From NCBI GenBank assembly GCA_019925095.2, contig CM034413.1:1307001-1371000 (forward strand): a stretch of DNA of 64,000 nt, read 5' to 3'. Made by a program: the position numbers and the translations under genes. Below the pieces are notes generated by a model that worked only from the letters and a program-made list of their open reading frames with translations, made no database searches and was not told where the DNA came from. The stretch comes from Dendrolimus kikuchii (taxonomy: Eukaryota > Arthropoda > Insecta > Lepidoptera > Lasiocampidae). This document shows, piece by piece, positions 41,393-52,411 of this stretch; within the stretch, counting starts at the first letter, position 1; every line of letters starts with the position of its first letter.

Positions 41393-42302
41393 TGTTATAA
41401 CTTAGCCCCCAGACGAAAACAAATGCCACGAAGCACGCTATTACCTGTCGGCATTTGAACCAATTGTAATACATTAATGATTGTCTTCTTTTTATTTATT
41501 GGTTATTGTGGACAACAGCCTGTTGTACTCATTTATGGCCGTTTGTAGGTATAATTAACCAGGTGTGCGGATTACGATTTCCAGGAAATTAAGTCGACGA
41601 TACGGGCGGGCACCATTATATTTGTGAAGTATATAACGACGGCAGGATGGAGACAGGGTTGAGTCAAAGCGATAACACAAGCGAAGCAAGACGTGTATAC
41701 ATTTTAGTGACGGACTTTGCGCGTGTTATTGAATTGTGCAGTTTGTACTGGTTGCGTTCAGTTATATTTGTACCTGTGTTATACGTGTTTGTATAGTTCT
41801 AATAAATTGTATTGTATTATATTGTTGCCTATGGAAAAAATACTGGTTCAATTTGTAATGGACTGTATGAGAGAAATATGACCTAGATCCTTGCACTAGA
41901 AAAGTAGAAGCTCCACCAACCTTGAGATCCGCCCTCTCCTGGCTCGGTTCAGGTTACACACAGGAACAGCACGCGGCACTAATCTCCACCTTAGAGATGA
42001 CACTTTTAACAAGTCTAAGTACATATAATAAGTTCTTGGCACGGCCAGTAATCACAATGAGTATAATGAATATTATTCAAAAATTATGAGCGCAGGGCGC
42101 GTTGTAGTCTCGTTAAGACGTCGACAGTAAGTGTTCAAAAATAGCTGCTCCTACCCTGCTCTGTAGTGGCCGTCGCGTCACACTGAAGGAGGGTAGACAG
42201 CAAAATTGATGGAGCGATGTTCTACCTACTTTATACTAGGCAAGGGCCGAACATGTATAGCAATTCCAACGGCATTTTAATTCGAGTCCCGTACTCGTAA
42301 GA
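41393..42302 (+). mobile_element. solo LTR, gypsy-like family C, interrupted
   Basis: Starts TGTTATAACTTAGCC and ends CGAGTCCCGTACTCGTAAGA. Perfect 4-bp flanks ATAC at 41389-41392 and 42303-42306 show it was one insertion. A TATATAAC promoter box (about 41630) and a CTAATAAA polyadenylation signal (about 41800) are present. Directly after the latter, a 450-bp unrelated insert (about 41808-42253) separates the R/U5 end from the rest. Confidence 0.7.
41808..42253. other. unidentified insert inside LTR
   Basis: About 445 bp with no match elsewhere in the window, no ORF over 60 codons and no obvious TIR. Contains CGCCCTCTCCTGGCTCGG and a GC-rich patch near 42150. Confidence 0.45.
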
Positions 42303-42309
42303 ATACATA

Positions 42310-42885
42310 GAAATGTTATCAAAATCCTGGTATACGTTTTCAGGGTATTGATTTTCATTTAAGGCATATAAGAAGAAGACAAAAGACAATGTTCCTCAAA
42401 CATATTACATTGTACAAAATAAGCCAATTCGTATGTAACCTAGTACAGCAAGGAAGAAAAAAAAGCACAGAATTAAAGTTAAAAATGTTGCAGAAACTTT
42501 CTTGTTTCCACTTTTTTTTTTGTAAGACTTCCAGCGTTCCCTTTTTCCTTGGAGGACGGTTTTTAATTAGTTGTGTTCCGGTTCATAATTGCTGAAGTTT
42601 TTTTTAAGAAGCGGTGTTGTTGGTTGTGATTTTTGGCAGCTGGTAGATTACAAAGCAACTAGGTTACTCTTGTGCCTATACTTATGTAAGCTACAGGTAT
42701 TGTATTGTTGCAAGCCGATACTAGTCCTTTGCAGGTGTCTTAATACTCCTTTGAATTTGAGTGATCTACTGTTATAAAACCTTCTTTCCTCTGTTAGTAT
42801 TTCATGCGAATTCTTGGAAGCCATTAAGCTGACTAACGATTTCAAGAACCAGTGGGCGACTTGTTGCTAGGAGACCATTCTATCC
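42310..42885. other. anonymous sequence
   Basis: Short ORFs at 42389-42777 are Leu/Phe/Cys rich and show no motif. Confidence 0.35.
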
Positions 42886-42899
42886 ATGGTCTCTTAAGA

Positions 42900-43449
42900 C
42901 TATAAGTAGAATACTGAGTGTAGATCACCGTCTTTTATGGGTAAGGTGCCCAGAGGCTGGCTATGTTTATTCGCTCTGATCACCTGAAGAGTCATGACCT
43001 CAGGAAGCCACGGTCCAAGCGTTTCAACAGAAAACGGCACAAACATGTAACTCACACTAAGGGTTGGAAATTTGCGCCTGTTGAGTGATTCAGCTGATTT
43101 AGATAGACGTGTTTGGTAAATGGGATGCGGCCAACGTGCCCACGTAGGTCGTATCCTACACCAAAGGCTTGCCACGCCGCCAGGGAATTCGAGTCAGTCC
43201 ATCGGGACACCTACCATCGTCACGTGCAATACCGTTCGGTTCCAATAAAGCTGACACAATAGCGGTGGCAAGCGCCCTCCGTAAGACATCATTCAAAGCG
43301 GCGTGGCGTGACCATCTGCCGGCACTGCGGCAGCAAGAAGCACCGTGGTATCCAGGGTCGATTACTTCTGTTCTACAGATGCATGTGTGTGGTGCACATA
43401 TGCGAACTCTCAAGCGCAGGATAATAGCTAAAGAATTATTTAATTGCAT
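42900..43449 (-). pseudogene. retroelement protein C-terminus (CCHC + PDG/VWD type)
   Basis: Minus-strand frames encode CAPHTCIC and HGASC (a likely CCHC zinc cluster), then [29 protein letters not shown] and GKPLVWDTTYVGTLAASHLP. After a frameshift come KSAESLNRRKFPTLSVSYMF, VPFSVETLGPW and LGTLP, and the frame ends LHSVFYL-stop. I recognise this order from the C-termini of invertebrate retroelement proteins. The D-x-PDG...VWD spacing suggests a PD-(D/E)XK-like nuclease, which is inference. The copy at 53505 shows that about 45 residues between GPW and LGTLP are deleted here. At least one frameshift (near 43160) disables it. Confidence 0.55.
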
Positions 43450-43499
43450 TAAAGTTCGAAATTGTAATTACGTTAACGGTCGCCTGGAGGAGGTATAAC

Positions 43500-43825
43500 G
43501 CTTTTTCCTTAAGCGACGATTTCTGCCAGTTCACTCTACTGTAATTTCCAAAATACATCTATCATTTACCTATCTTTCTATACTGTTCGATTAAACTTTG
43601 CAAATAGAAAAGGCACAGAACAGAACAAATACTAATCTGTCGTCTGAGATAGTTGCAGAAGTATTCGCTCCGTTTTGTGATTTAATTAAGAATTTTAATT
43701 AATTCAAATGAAACTGCCGACGAGCTTCTGATTCGATGGAAACCAACTTTATATTGTATTGCTGTGACCCAATAGTAGGGTAATAGGGTTTTTGTTTTAT
43801 TAATTTAAATTGGGATTCGAAATGG
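43500..43825. other. anonymous sequence
   Basis: AT-rich, nothing recognised. Confidence 0.35.
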
Positions 43826-43835
43826 CGTAAGTGAT

Positions 43836-43990
43836 ATATCTGTACTAATATTAAAACAGGTAAAGTTTGTGAGTTTGGATGTTCGGGGTAATCTCTGGTA
43901 CAACTCTACCGATTTTGAAAAGTGCTTCACCAGTAGGAAGCTACTTTATTCCTGAGTGATATACGCTATATTTGGTTGTGGTTAATAATA
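43836..43990 (+). repeat. Helitron-like 5' fragment
   Basis: TGTACTAATATTAAAACAGG then GTTTGTGAGTTTGGATGTTC and an ACTCTACCGATTTTGAAAAG block, typical of arthropod Helitron-like 5' ends. The 3' part is absent. Confidence 0.4.
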
Positions 43991-44810
43991 TTTCTTAATG
44001 TGAAATATCAATATGATAAAAACGTGCTAATGCGTTGATTTATCGGCGTGCGCTGACTTAACAATAAATAAGTCGCAGCATCAAACATTCTCTCTGATGG
44101 ACATTGGCTTGAGAAAGGAACGTTTTTCCCATGGGCAATTCGCTCCCCAAATCGGCGCTACTCATCTCTGTGCTCCGACTTCCTAACCCAGTACCTACCG
44201 GCGACCATCCAGTAGGTTCTTGCCATATGACTCCACAAATCCACCTCGTCATATTCATCTCTGTCCCACAACTCTTGCTTACTTGTTACTTGCTTTAATA
44301 TACTTATTTTGATATTCTAACTTTTGCTCTAGAACATGTACTTAGAGCAGTGTATTTTTTGGGGTCAATATATCGCTTGGTCAGACATAGTTTGTCTTGC
44401 GCCATGTTACGTATGTTTCATCAGCTTTTCCAATGTAACTAATGGTACCCGAAACTTGTATGAACAGAAGTTATAGACATATACCGAAGACCTCCAGAAA
44501 CTATTTCGGTTAACTGTATTGGTTAAGGACTGTGTACACGTATACGTGTCAATTTGTTAATAATCGCGTGGTGTCGGCTTTTGTGGTAACTAATAACTAA
44601 GCGTTATTTAAATTTTAATGTTACATGATTTTGATTCCTCGTGTTAAACTGCGTAAATTTCGAAAAAATATAGTCTCCGTTAAAGTTAAAAAAATTATGC
44701 AATATGAGTATATAATATTTTTTAATCTCTTTAGATATCATAAGTGTTTTTTTTATAAATGCGGTTGATTTTTTTCTTGGTACTTAATTTCTATCAATGA
44801 TATTATCGCG
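43991..44810. other. anonymous sequence
   Basis: A 66-codon minus ORF at 44058-44258 has no motif. Nothing else recognised. Confidence 0.35.
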
Positions 44811-44930
44811 TGCATGACAAGAGTTATGAATGTCAAAGAAGCAAGTGAGGTATGTAAGAATAAGCCTAAATGGCGCTTTGTTGTTTGTGCCTACCCCGCA
44901 AGGGAACTGGCGTGATGTTATGTATGTATA
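44811..44930 (+). mobile_element. RTE-like LINE family A, shortest 3' end
   Basis: CGTGCATGACAAGAGTTATG to GTGATGTTATGTATGTAT; about 118 bp. Confidence 0.7.
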
Positions 44931-45700
44931 TTATCGTAAAAATGTCAAGTATAATATCTATTTAGTGTAACACTTGATATTCATTTAACATACCCATCAT
45001 CAAAAATTCACAAACACAATTACAAATGAACTGAATAATTTGCAAAGTACATAATAATATACATTTATTTTAACAGTTATCCAATTCTAATTCTATTCAT
45101 GTTCATGGATTAAAAAACAAATATGTAATGTTGATATTAGAAAAATCAATCAAATTAAATTTGGTTAAAAGTCACGAAACTGCTAGAACAGGGCAGTATT
45201 CAATGACATTGAATGATATTGATCACTGGTTTAATCATCCAAATTGAAAGACAGAAATAAACCGTCTAGTGTCGGCTTAATATTTATAAGGTTGTCAACA
45301 TTTTTTGTAGAATTATTTATGACCTTCATATTGTTACGAATTCTTAATGTCTAATGTGGCGTCACGTACGATCAGAAACTGTAAACACAATAAACACCAC
45401 ATATTAGCGTACATGATTAATATATAATATGTATGTGATCGTTATTAAATTATCACACCAGTAAGCCTGTATTATTATTTACCGCGTCAAGTAAATAGGG
45501 ATTGCTACGCTTATGCAGCCTAGTTACTCTTAGTGTGATCATAAAGAGAGTTCCAACATCTAAAAACAAATAATTTCAAATTTGGAACATAAAATGAAAT
45601 ATCGTTTTATTTTGGACTTATGAACATCCATATTCAGTTTGTCTATGATATCATAACATTATTTTATACTCGGAGAGTTACTTCAAATGCATTTTATTTT
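44931..45700. other. anonymous AT-rich sequence
   Basis: TGTTACGAATTCTTAATG at 45341 resembles an LTR start but no partner end is visible. Confidence 0.35.
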
Positions 45701-45710
45701 TATTATTTCA

Positions 45711-45874
45711 AATTGGACGTAGTTTAGCAGAAAGGACTCAACCCACCCACATTGTGGTCAAAAATGAGTTGTATATACCAATTTACCAGCAATTTTTGTC
45801 TAAACTTAAAACCTCAATAACTCAAAAACGACTTTTTTGTGTGTTAGGTCGTTTCTGCTAAACTACGTCCAATT
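45711..45874. mobile_element. 164-bp MITE with perfect 23-bp TIRs
   Basis: AATTGGACGTAGTTTAGCAG at the left is exactly inverted at the right (TTCTGCTAAACTACGTCCAA). No ORF. AATT at the tips may be part of the TIR or a palindromic target. Confidence 0.7.
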
Positions 45875-46685
45875 ATGATTGAAAAATTATATAAACATAC
45901 AAATTGTAAGCTCCAATCTGACACAAATATATATGCAACATAATTTTAAACTGTGGTATGAGCACATGCTGCTCGTAGTTTTGAGGTAGTTGTAGTATTA
46001 AAACTACATTGTCCCAATGTGATTGATGTGAGCCTTATATACTACATTTATGCTACGTGTACATATACTTAATTATTGTGCGCTGCTCCCCCCCCCCCCC
46101 CCCCGCTTACAATGAACATTACAAATGCTTACTACATATCCCCCCTTAAAAGGAAACAAGTAAATTATGACATGAAATATATTTTGTACAAACTACTCCT
46201 TAAAGAAAAAAAACAATACTACAAAACTATATAGTATTTCTACGATTATTGAAGCGGCAGCAATATTTCGTTTATAGTCGCCAAGTTTCCACCGACTAAG
46301 TGTATATTGTCCCTAACAAAACAGCATCGGTAACTAATTACTTTTGTCAGTTTGCCATTAGGTTGCGGCTGCCGTGGAACATTCTCCGATTTAATTTAAA
46401 CAATCTAGTAGGGATAGCGTGTGTTTTGCAACTGTTTATAGTGTAGGCAGATGTAGCTTAAGGCGATGTTTCAGGGATGAATTTCATACTAACCAATTTC
46501 GACTTAAATATTAATGAACTATATAGTAGTCTCGCTAGACGTTGTCCTGCCATGAAAAAATAAAAATCTAGCGATTCTAAACCACCCCGAGACTCACTTG
46601 AGTTTGCAGAATATAGTAATTTTTATGTTTTACTTTGCTTTGATTATGATATATTCTTTTTTACATTACACAGATACATTAGAAA
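45875..46685. other. anonymous sequence with poly-C tract
   Basis: A run of about 18 C lies at 46089-46106. A Helitron-like F fragment (CGCTAGACGTTGTCCTGCC) lies at 46534-46605. The rest is unassigned. Confidence 0.4.
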
Positions 46686-46687
46686 TT

Positions 46688-46982
46688 ACATACATAACTT
46701 CACGCCAGTGCCCTTGCGGGGTAGGCACGAACAACAGAGCGCCATTTAGGCCCATTCTTACACACCTCACTTGCTTCTTTGACATTCATAACTCTCGTCA
46801 TGCACACTCGTCTGTTCTTAAGGCTCCTGACATCACCCTCCGCTAGTACACGATCAATTTGATCATGGAAGGTGTGTCGTGGCCTTCCACGACTTCTGCA
46901 TCCATCCACTTTTGCATTGTATATCTGTTTAGTCATTCTGTCATCATGCATTCTTTCCACATGCCCGAACCACCGGAGCATT
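46688..46982 (-). mobile_element. RTE-like LINE family A, 3' end
   Basis: The minus strand encodes MLRWFGHVERMHDDRMTKQ through PARALA. It is nearly identical to 5995 and 14512 (KNGPKW subfamily) and is 5'-truncated at GCTCCGGTGG. Confidence 0.75.
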
Positions 46983-47224
46983 ATAGAAATTACACATTAC
47001 ATATATATATATATATATACTTTTAATTAGCTTCGATTTTTATCATTACATTATTTTAAAATTTGTTACATTTATTTATATGTCTGTTTAAAATGTATGT
47101 ATCCGTGTATGTGTACTTATAATAGTATTATTAAAATTTATTATTCGAAACTACAATATCTGGACTATAGGAGATGTTTGATTGTTGTTAGTATTAAGTA
47201 AAATTGTTTTAAATTTGCTTCAAA

Positions 47225-47495
47225 AGGGCAAAAAGAAGTTATTTGTTTGGGTCACTTGTGACTTGATGGAGGCTGGTACTGAAAATCAGCGCTGTGTTAG
47301 TTCTTGACACAGCATAATGCTGAGTTACCAGCCTTATTGCCGTGAGTGTTATGTACATTGATATTTTAAACTTGTATATTGTATAAAATTCTAATGGCTT
47401 TATGTTTTATGAGTGATATTCTGTTAATTTCGTTTATTTTTTAGTTTTATGTGCATTCATTCGTGACAAGAAATATTTTTCTTTCTTTCTTTTGC
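47225..47495 (+). repeat. LINE family T 3' tail, (CTTT)n type
   Basis: AAAATCAGCGCTGTG, CACAGCATAATGCTGAG and CGTGACAAGAAATATTTTTC, then CTTTCTTTC. Same arrangement as 36340. Confidence 0.5.
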
Positions 47496-47637
47496 TCCAA
47501 CTTCAAGTTGTTGTAGAATGAAATAATATCAACATAAGTACGAACAACCAAAGTATAAGGATTGAAAGATAAAATCTTCACCCTCTAGACAAGTGGCATT
47601 AGCGCTTAACGAATAGAATACAAATATGTGGGAACTA

Positions 47638-47702
47638 GGGGTCTCCCGGCAGCCGTTGTCGTGCCATGAAAAAATAAAAATCTAGAACCTGATTCCAGTG
47701 CC
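47638..47702 (-). repeat. Helitron-like F fragment
   Basis: GTCTCCCGGCAGCCGTTGTC, GCCATGAAAAAATAAAAATC. Confidence 0.4.
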
Positions 47703-47735
47703 TTGCATTTTGTTTAGATTGACGAGTTACATTAT

Positions 47736-48269
47736 TGTTACAACTTCGGCTCCGACAAAGACAGATTCCACGTACAGATCTGTAAAAGCACTTTTTATTA
47801 CCTGTCGGCATTGAACTAATTGTAATCCTTTTATGATCGTCTTCTTTTGTTCACTTATTTATTGGCATACGTTTCTAGTTATTGTGCAGAACAGCCTATT
47901 GTACTCGTTTACGACCGCTCAGGAGCATCATTAGCCATGTGTTGCGGATTATAAGTACAAGGTTATTCTAGGAAATTATGTGGACGTTGCCGGGCGGGCA
48001 TATGCATTTGTGAGGTATAAAACGATGACCTGATTGAGAGAGGGGGTCAGTTGAGCTACAACTACGATCTCGGCGTGACGTGTGTACATTCGGGAATCTA
48101 ATAGTGACGGACTTTGCGCTATTTTTGTTAAATAACGACCTTCTGTATTACGTTTGGATTGGTTGCGTTCGGTTATATTTGTACCTGTGTTATACGTGTT
48201 TGTATAGTTCTAATAAACTCTATAATAATTCTAACGGCATTTTAATTCGAGTCCCGCAGATTCGTAACA
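47736..48269 (+). mobile_element. solo LTR, gypsy-like family C, complete
   Basis: 534 bp with termini TGTTACAACTTCGG and GATTCGTAACA and a perfect 4-bp duplication TTAT (47732-47735, 48270-48273). Inside: GGTATAAAACG promoter box at about 48014, CTAATAAAC polyadenylation signal at about 48210, and the U5 tail GGCATTTTAATTCGAGTCCC. This is the cleanest family member and defines the ends of the others. The size and 4-bp duplication fit Ty3/gypsy. Confidence 0.8.
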
Positions 48270-48429
48270 TTATTGAAATTTTAGTAGGGATGCCTAATTT
48301 TTATATAGCGTATATATCAGAGATAATGTAGCATTCGAATGGTGAAAGAATTTTTGAAATCGGTCCACGAGTTTTTTTGATTTTTAAATAGCTCCAACGT
48401 ACAGACACGGCATTTTTAAAATTTCATAA

Positions 48430-48537
48430 TATTACAGATAAAATCTTCTCACAAGATTTCCTTATGCAAAGGAGATTTTCCTGCGCAAATGAGATTTTCC
48501 TGTATAAAATAGATTTACCTGTGTAAAAGAGATTTTT
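48430..48537 (+). repeat. degenerate ~20-bp tandem repeat
   Basis: At least four units resembling GCAAAGGAGATTTTCCTG, with period 19-20 bp. Confidence 0.55.
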
Positions 48538-48539
48538 GC

Positions 48540-49078
48540 TATGGTAACTCAATGTATTCAATGTTTTCACTTAATATATTAAACAAACAACCGTATGTTG
48601 TATCTAACAAACAACATGTGGTAATATTATTATGACAAGAGTATTCTAGCTTGATTCTGAGTGCGGGCTTAGTAATAAGTTTGTGCTGGGCAAACAAACC
48701 AACGGGCATAACTTAGTTTACTACTCCGCCAAAATTTACCAAGTTTTCAAATATGGTGTATGGTATGAGTTTTAAGAAACAGACTGTTTAAAATTAATTC
48801 AAACTTGAACACTAGTGTTTTATTTTTTAAACGTGAAGCGAGTTATTGATTGATACTGTAGCAGCGTCAGATAGGGGTTGAATGATACTTCAGATGGCAG
48901 AGAATAAATGGTATTCACTGTCGAGTGCTGAAGGGAACTAATTTATTTTGAAAACGGTAACCTTAAGTACAAATATTAACAAGTCGTACAGCTAGTACAA
49001 TATATAGCACGATGTGTGAGCGGGACGGATGGTGTGCGAGCGAGATAAAGCAACTATTAATAAGTGCGCTCCCGCGTT
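48540..49078. other. anonymous sequence
   Basis: No recognisable gene or repeat. Confidence 0.35.
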
Positions 49079-49945
49079 CTTACACAAAGGTAAGACCCAC
49101 CAATCTCACTCACTCACTACAGACACAAGTAGCCATACAAAATTAGCTTAGGCGTGTTACTGGAAAGTTTCTTGCGCCGCTTCTTCTCCTCCAGCTATAA
49201 CACATTGCGAAGCGGTATTAATGATAGACTAGGATCGGCTCCGCCGGCGGAGTCGGTAATTAGTCCCCAAATAATCACTTCAGCCTGTTGGCTTAGCTCA
49301 TTCAGTCTTTTACGGCTAAATCTCAATATAGAGATATCTCAATATGGAACCCATTGCCTGTTACTGTCAGACAAGCAAAATCCCTAATAACATTTAAGAA
49401 CTTAGTCTGGAAATTCTATCTGCAATATAATGATATGTAATTTTATATAATTAGTAGATATTATATTGCATATAGTTATATGTTTATTATTTTTAAATAG
49501 TTGCATATTATCAACATATCTTGTATATGTATATAACTTATGTGTGTATTTGTATATATAGTATAGTTATATATTTATTATTAAAATGTAAATAATCGTA
49601 CAATAATTATGTATACCACCGTCGCCACTCCTAATCAGTATATTCTTGCCACGGGTTGTCTGGAAGAGATCGCTTTTTAGCGATGAAACCGCCCTTTGTA
49701 CCCAACTAGACTAAAACTAGTTCGTAATTTTTTCTGTAATGGTGTACAATAAAGTGTTATCTATCTAGAGTCAATCCCCCGCAGCGGGCGAGCCGAGGTC
49801 GAACCTCACAGGAGGTGTCTCCTCGAGCGCGCTGCTTCCGGGCTGAACGCCTCCGCTACCACGGAGTCGGGAAGCCCCCAAAGTCCGGTATCGCTGAAAC
49901 AGCCATCTGTGGCTATTCGTCTGGGTCAAGCTCCAAAAAAAAATT
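49079..49945 (+). mobile_element. LINE family K 3' end, interrupted by LINE J
   Basis: 49079-49330 and 49768-49945 match 54430-54843 (inverted). The element reads GTTACTGGAAAGTTTCTTGC, CGGCTCCGCCGGCGGAGTCG and CGCAGCGGGCGAGCCGAGG, and ends in a poly-A run (GGTCAAGCTCCAAAAAAAAA). The first part resembles codons of a Jockey-like ORF2 end (cf. 20341). The middle 437 bp is a J element. Confidence 0.55.
49331..49767 (+). mobile_element. LINE family J 3' end inserted in K
   Basis: Begins in ORF2 codons (TGGAACCCATTGCCTGTTAC, as in 55194). Passes GGTTGTCTGGAAGAGATCGC and ends AATAAAGTGTTATCTATC. 5'-truncated. Confidence 0.6.
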
Positions 49946-50629
49946 TTAAAAATGCACTAGCCAGTAGTTCGTTGTCCGCTGCGATGACTAGACGTGTACA
50001 GCTCCCATAATACAATGATTATTAATATTTATTATAAATATGGAAATTCTACTCTAGCTTTATCATACTAGACCTTGCGCCGCGTGTCAAACACTAGGCA
50101 GTAGCTTTATTTTACTTATATAAAAACTTTACTGTCAAGAAATATGTAACTTGATAGACGTGCAAACGTCAAAAGTAAAATAAACGCTTGGAAGCAGTAT
50201 AGTGACAGTGTTGTTTGTACTAAATGATTGTGTAATGAAAGAATTTATACTTGCCGCTTGTAGTTCGCGCGTTAATAACCGCTATCGGTTGTCGTTTGAA
50301 CCCTACACTTCATGGTCCGATGACCAAGGCTTTACAGACCTAATCATTCATATGTGCAAAGTGAGTCTTGCTGCCTCGGTCATTATAGTTAAAACTGGTC
50401 GACTAATTTATGTTTATCACTTTGTTCCTTAGTGGCTGACACACTCATCTCAAATTTTTGTTTCAAAAGAACCGTGGCTTCGAATCCTGGTCGTGAAAGA
50501 TTCGCGCCATAGTTTTCTGTACTAATGTGCACATTGTACATACAATTAGGGGTCATACACAAATTACGACACACGTCAAGGGAGGGGGGGTCGGCGTCCT
50601 AAATTTCGTGACGGCACATTTCAAAATCT
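49946..50629. other. anonymous sequence with SINE-like fragment
   Basis: 50430-50545 has GTGGCTGACACACTCATC and GTGGCTTCGAATCCTGG (a possible pol III B box) plus CTAATGTGCACATTGTACAT, a diverged SINE. A 76-codon ORF at 50202-50432 has no motif. Confidence 0.35.
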
Positions 50630-50705
50630 AATATCTAAGACGGTGATCTGGGCTCAGTATTCTACTTATAGTCTTGAGAGACTATGAGTAGAATACAATA
50701 CAAAT
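50630..50705 (+). repeat. 3' end of CCHC/PDG/VWD retroelement with hairpin
   Basis: AAGACGGTGATCTGGGCTCA is followed by GTATTCTACTTATAG, encoding KDGDLGSVFYL-stop as at 42900. An inverted copy (CTATGAGTAGAATAC) follows at once, making a ~40-bp palindrome. Confidence 0.5.
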
Positions 50706-51027
50706 AAGTTAAGTATTCTTGCATTGAATTCGATTATATCCGTGGCTGGCGGGAATACATTGTTATCTCGACATACATTTTTTTTAAATTCGTTTAGACG
50801 CTTCCTACGCCTGTGTTATTATAGGAAAAAAATTGACAGTCCGAAATATTCATAACTTTTTTAAGATTTATCATTACTAGTCAAACTAAAATTGCGCCCC
50901 TGTAAAATTGACATTTTGAACATGTCAACATATTCAAGCCAGCCACGGATATGTAATATATACTATACTGTTATAGGATTATAATTTTATATTATTAATA
51001 GATTGACTGAACTGCTGTTTTAATTTA

Positions 51028-51680
51028 GACATAGACATAGACAACACTTTATTGTTCACCAAAACAAAAATTACAAAAAAAAAGTACAACAAGACAATAG
51101 TTACTTGGTAAAACAAAAGGCGGCCTTATCGCTAAAAGCGATCTCTTCCAGGCAACCTGACTCAAAGGAAATTCTTAAATTATCTGTAATTATTATGCAA
51201 CAAAGAAAAGGAAATAAGAAAAATATGACATACATGGACAGCAGATTACAGTCTATTGTAAACTAGCACACACATTATTGCGTAAGACTTACATAATGAT
51301 TCCTAGGTGAATTTTTAAATATGGCAAAGGATTTAGCTTTTCTGACATCAGTGGGCAAAGAGTTCCAAAGTAAGACAGCCTGCATGGCGAAGGAGTTGGA
51401 ATAAAATGTTGAAGAGTGTACAGGCGCCATTAACAGGAGATTATTAGTGGAGCGCAAATTGAGTGTATGTGATGTATGCAGGAAGTTGAAACATTCCTTA
51501 AGATAAGGAGGGGTATAAGGTATAAACAGTATACGATATAGTAAGTTGAGAAGATGAGCATTCCGGCGAAGTGAGATAGGCAACCAAATTTAATAATTTC
51601 TTGATGTAAAATTGCAAAATACGTGATGTCACACTAGGGAGAGAGGAGTCTCCCGAATGTGACCAGCTATATCAAGGACT
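51028..51680 (-). mobile_element. LINE family J, ORF2 C-terminus and 3' UTR
   Basis: The minus-strand frame holds LRSTNNLLLMAP, FAMQAVLLWNSLPTDVRKAK, then KNSPRNHYVSL and a stop at 51275. This matches the end of Jockey/CR1-type LINE reverse transcriptases (F-x-x-Q-A-x-x-x-W-N-x-L-P). The 3' UTR then runs through CTGGAAGAGATCGC and its hairpin to AACAATAAAGTGTTG and an ATGTCT repeat. The 5' limit is uncertain and the catalytic domain is lost. Confidence 0.65.
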
Positions 51681-51780
51681 AGGGAGAGGTAAAAAAGTTA
51701 TGAAATTCTCATACTTTGGAAAAATATAGTTACAATACCTGCAAGACATGCATTGATATAATTGAAAGTTTTATTATTAA

Positions 51781-51994
51781 ACTAACTGTCCCGGCAGACG
51801 TTATTCTGCCCTGAAGAAATAAAATTTAGAACCCGATTCCAGCGCCACCTACCAGGTCCAAATGTAAGCTATCCTATCTTTCAAGTCGGATCAAACTGCA
51901 CACGGTGTGCAAATTTGATTAAAATCGGTCAAGTAGTTTGGGAGTCCATCGCGGACAAACAACGTGACACGTAATTTATATATATTAAGATTGA
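51781..51994 (-). repeat. Helitron-like family F
   Basis: CTGTCCCGGCAGACGTTATTC to AACGTGACACGTAATTTA, close to 31620-31835. Confidence 0.55.
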
Positions 51995-52411
51995 AAAATA
52001 GTTAGTAATAGTATTTCGATCTTTATCGTTAAAATGTGATAATTGTGACAATAAGCACATTAAGTTAAAAATAAGCTTTTTAAAAAGGTTTTTAAATACA
52101 ACCTTTTGAAATCCTGCATATCATGTAGCCGCAGAGTGCTAGCCAAGACAAGTAAAACGAGCCCAAATACGACGGGTCTATCTTGCTTAGTTACAGGAGT
52201 TCCTATGGCCACCTTCCGACTCCATCATCAGATCAGCTCCATGGTACTATATAATTGCATTGTCACGCGATATACATATAGGTGCAAAATTTCAGCTCAA
52301 TCGGAAACTGGGAAGTTGGTCAAATTTAACTTGCAAGATTCCACCCGAACTTACATAGATCCATTGCAAGTTAAAGAAAAGCTTGTAAAAACGGACTAAG
52401 TGATGCACTTT

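Noticed and set aside
43169..43498. 109-codon plus-strand ORF
   Set aside because: Antisense to the CCHC/PDG/VWD retroelement fragment, which has recognisable motifs on the minus strand.
48430..48537. CRISPR-like array
   Set aside because: Units are ~20 bp, degenerate, with no spacers, and the DNA is eukaryotic.
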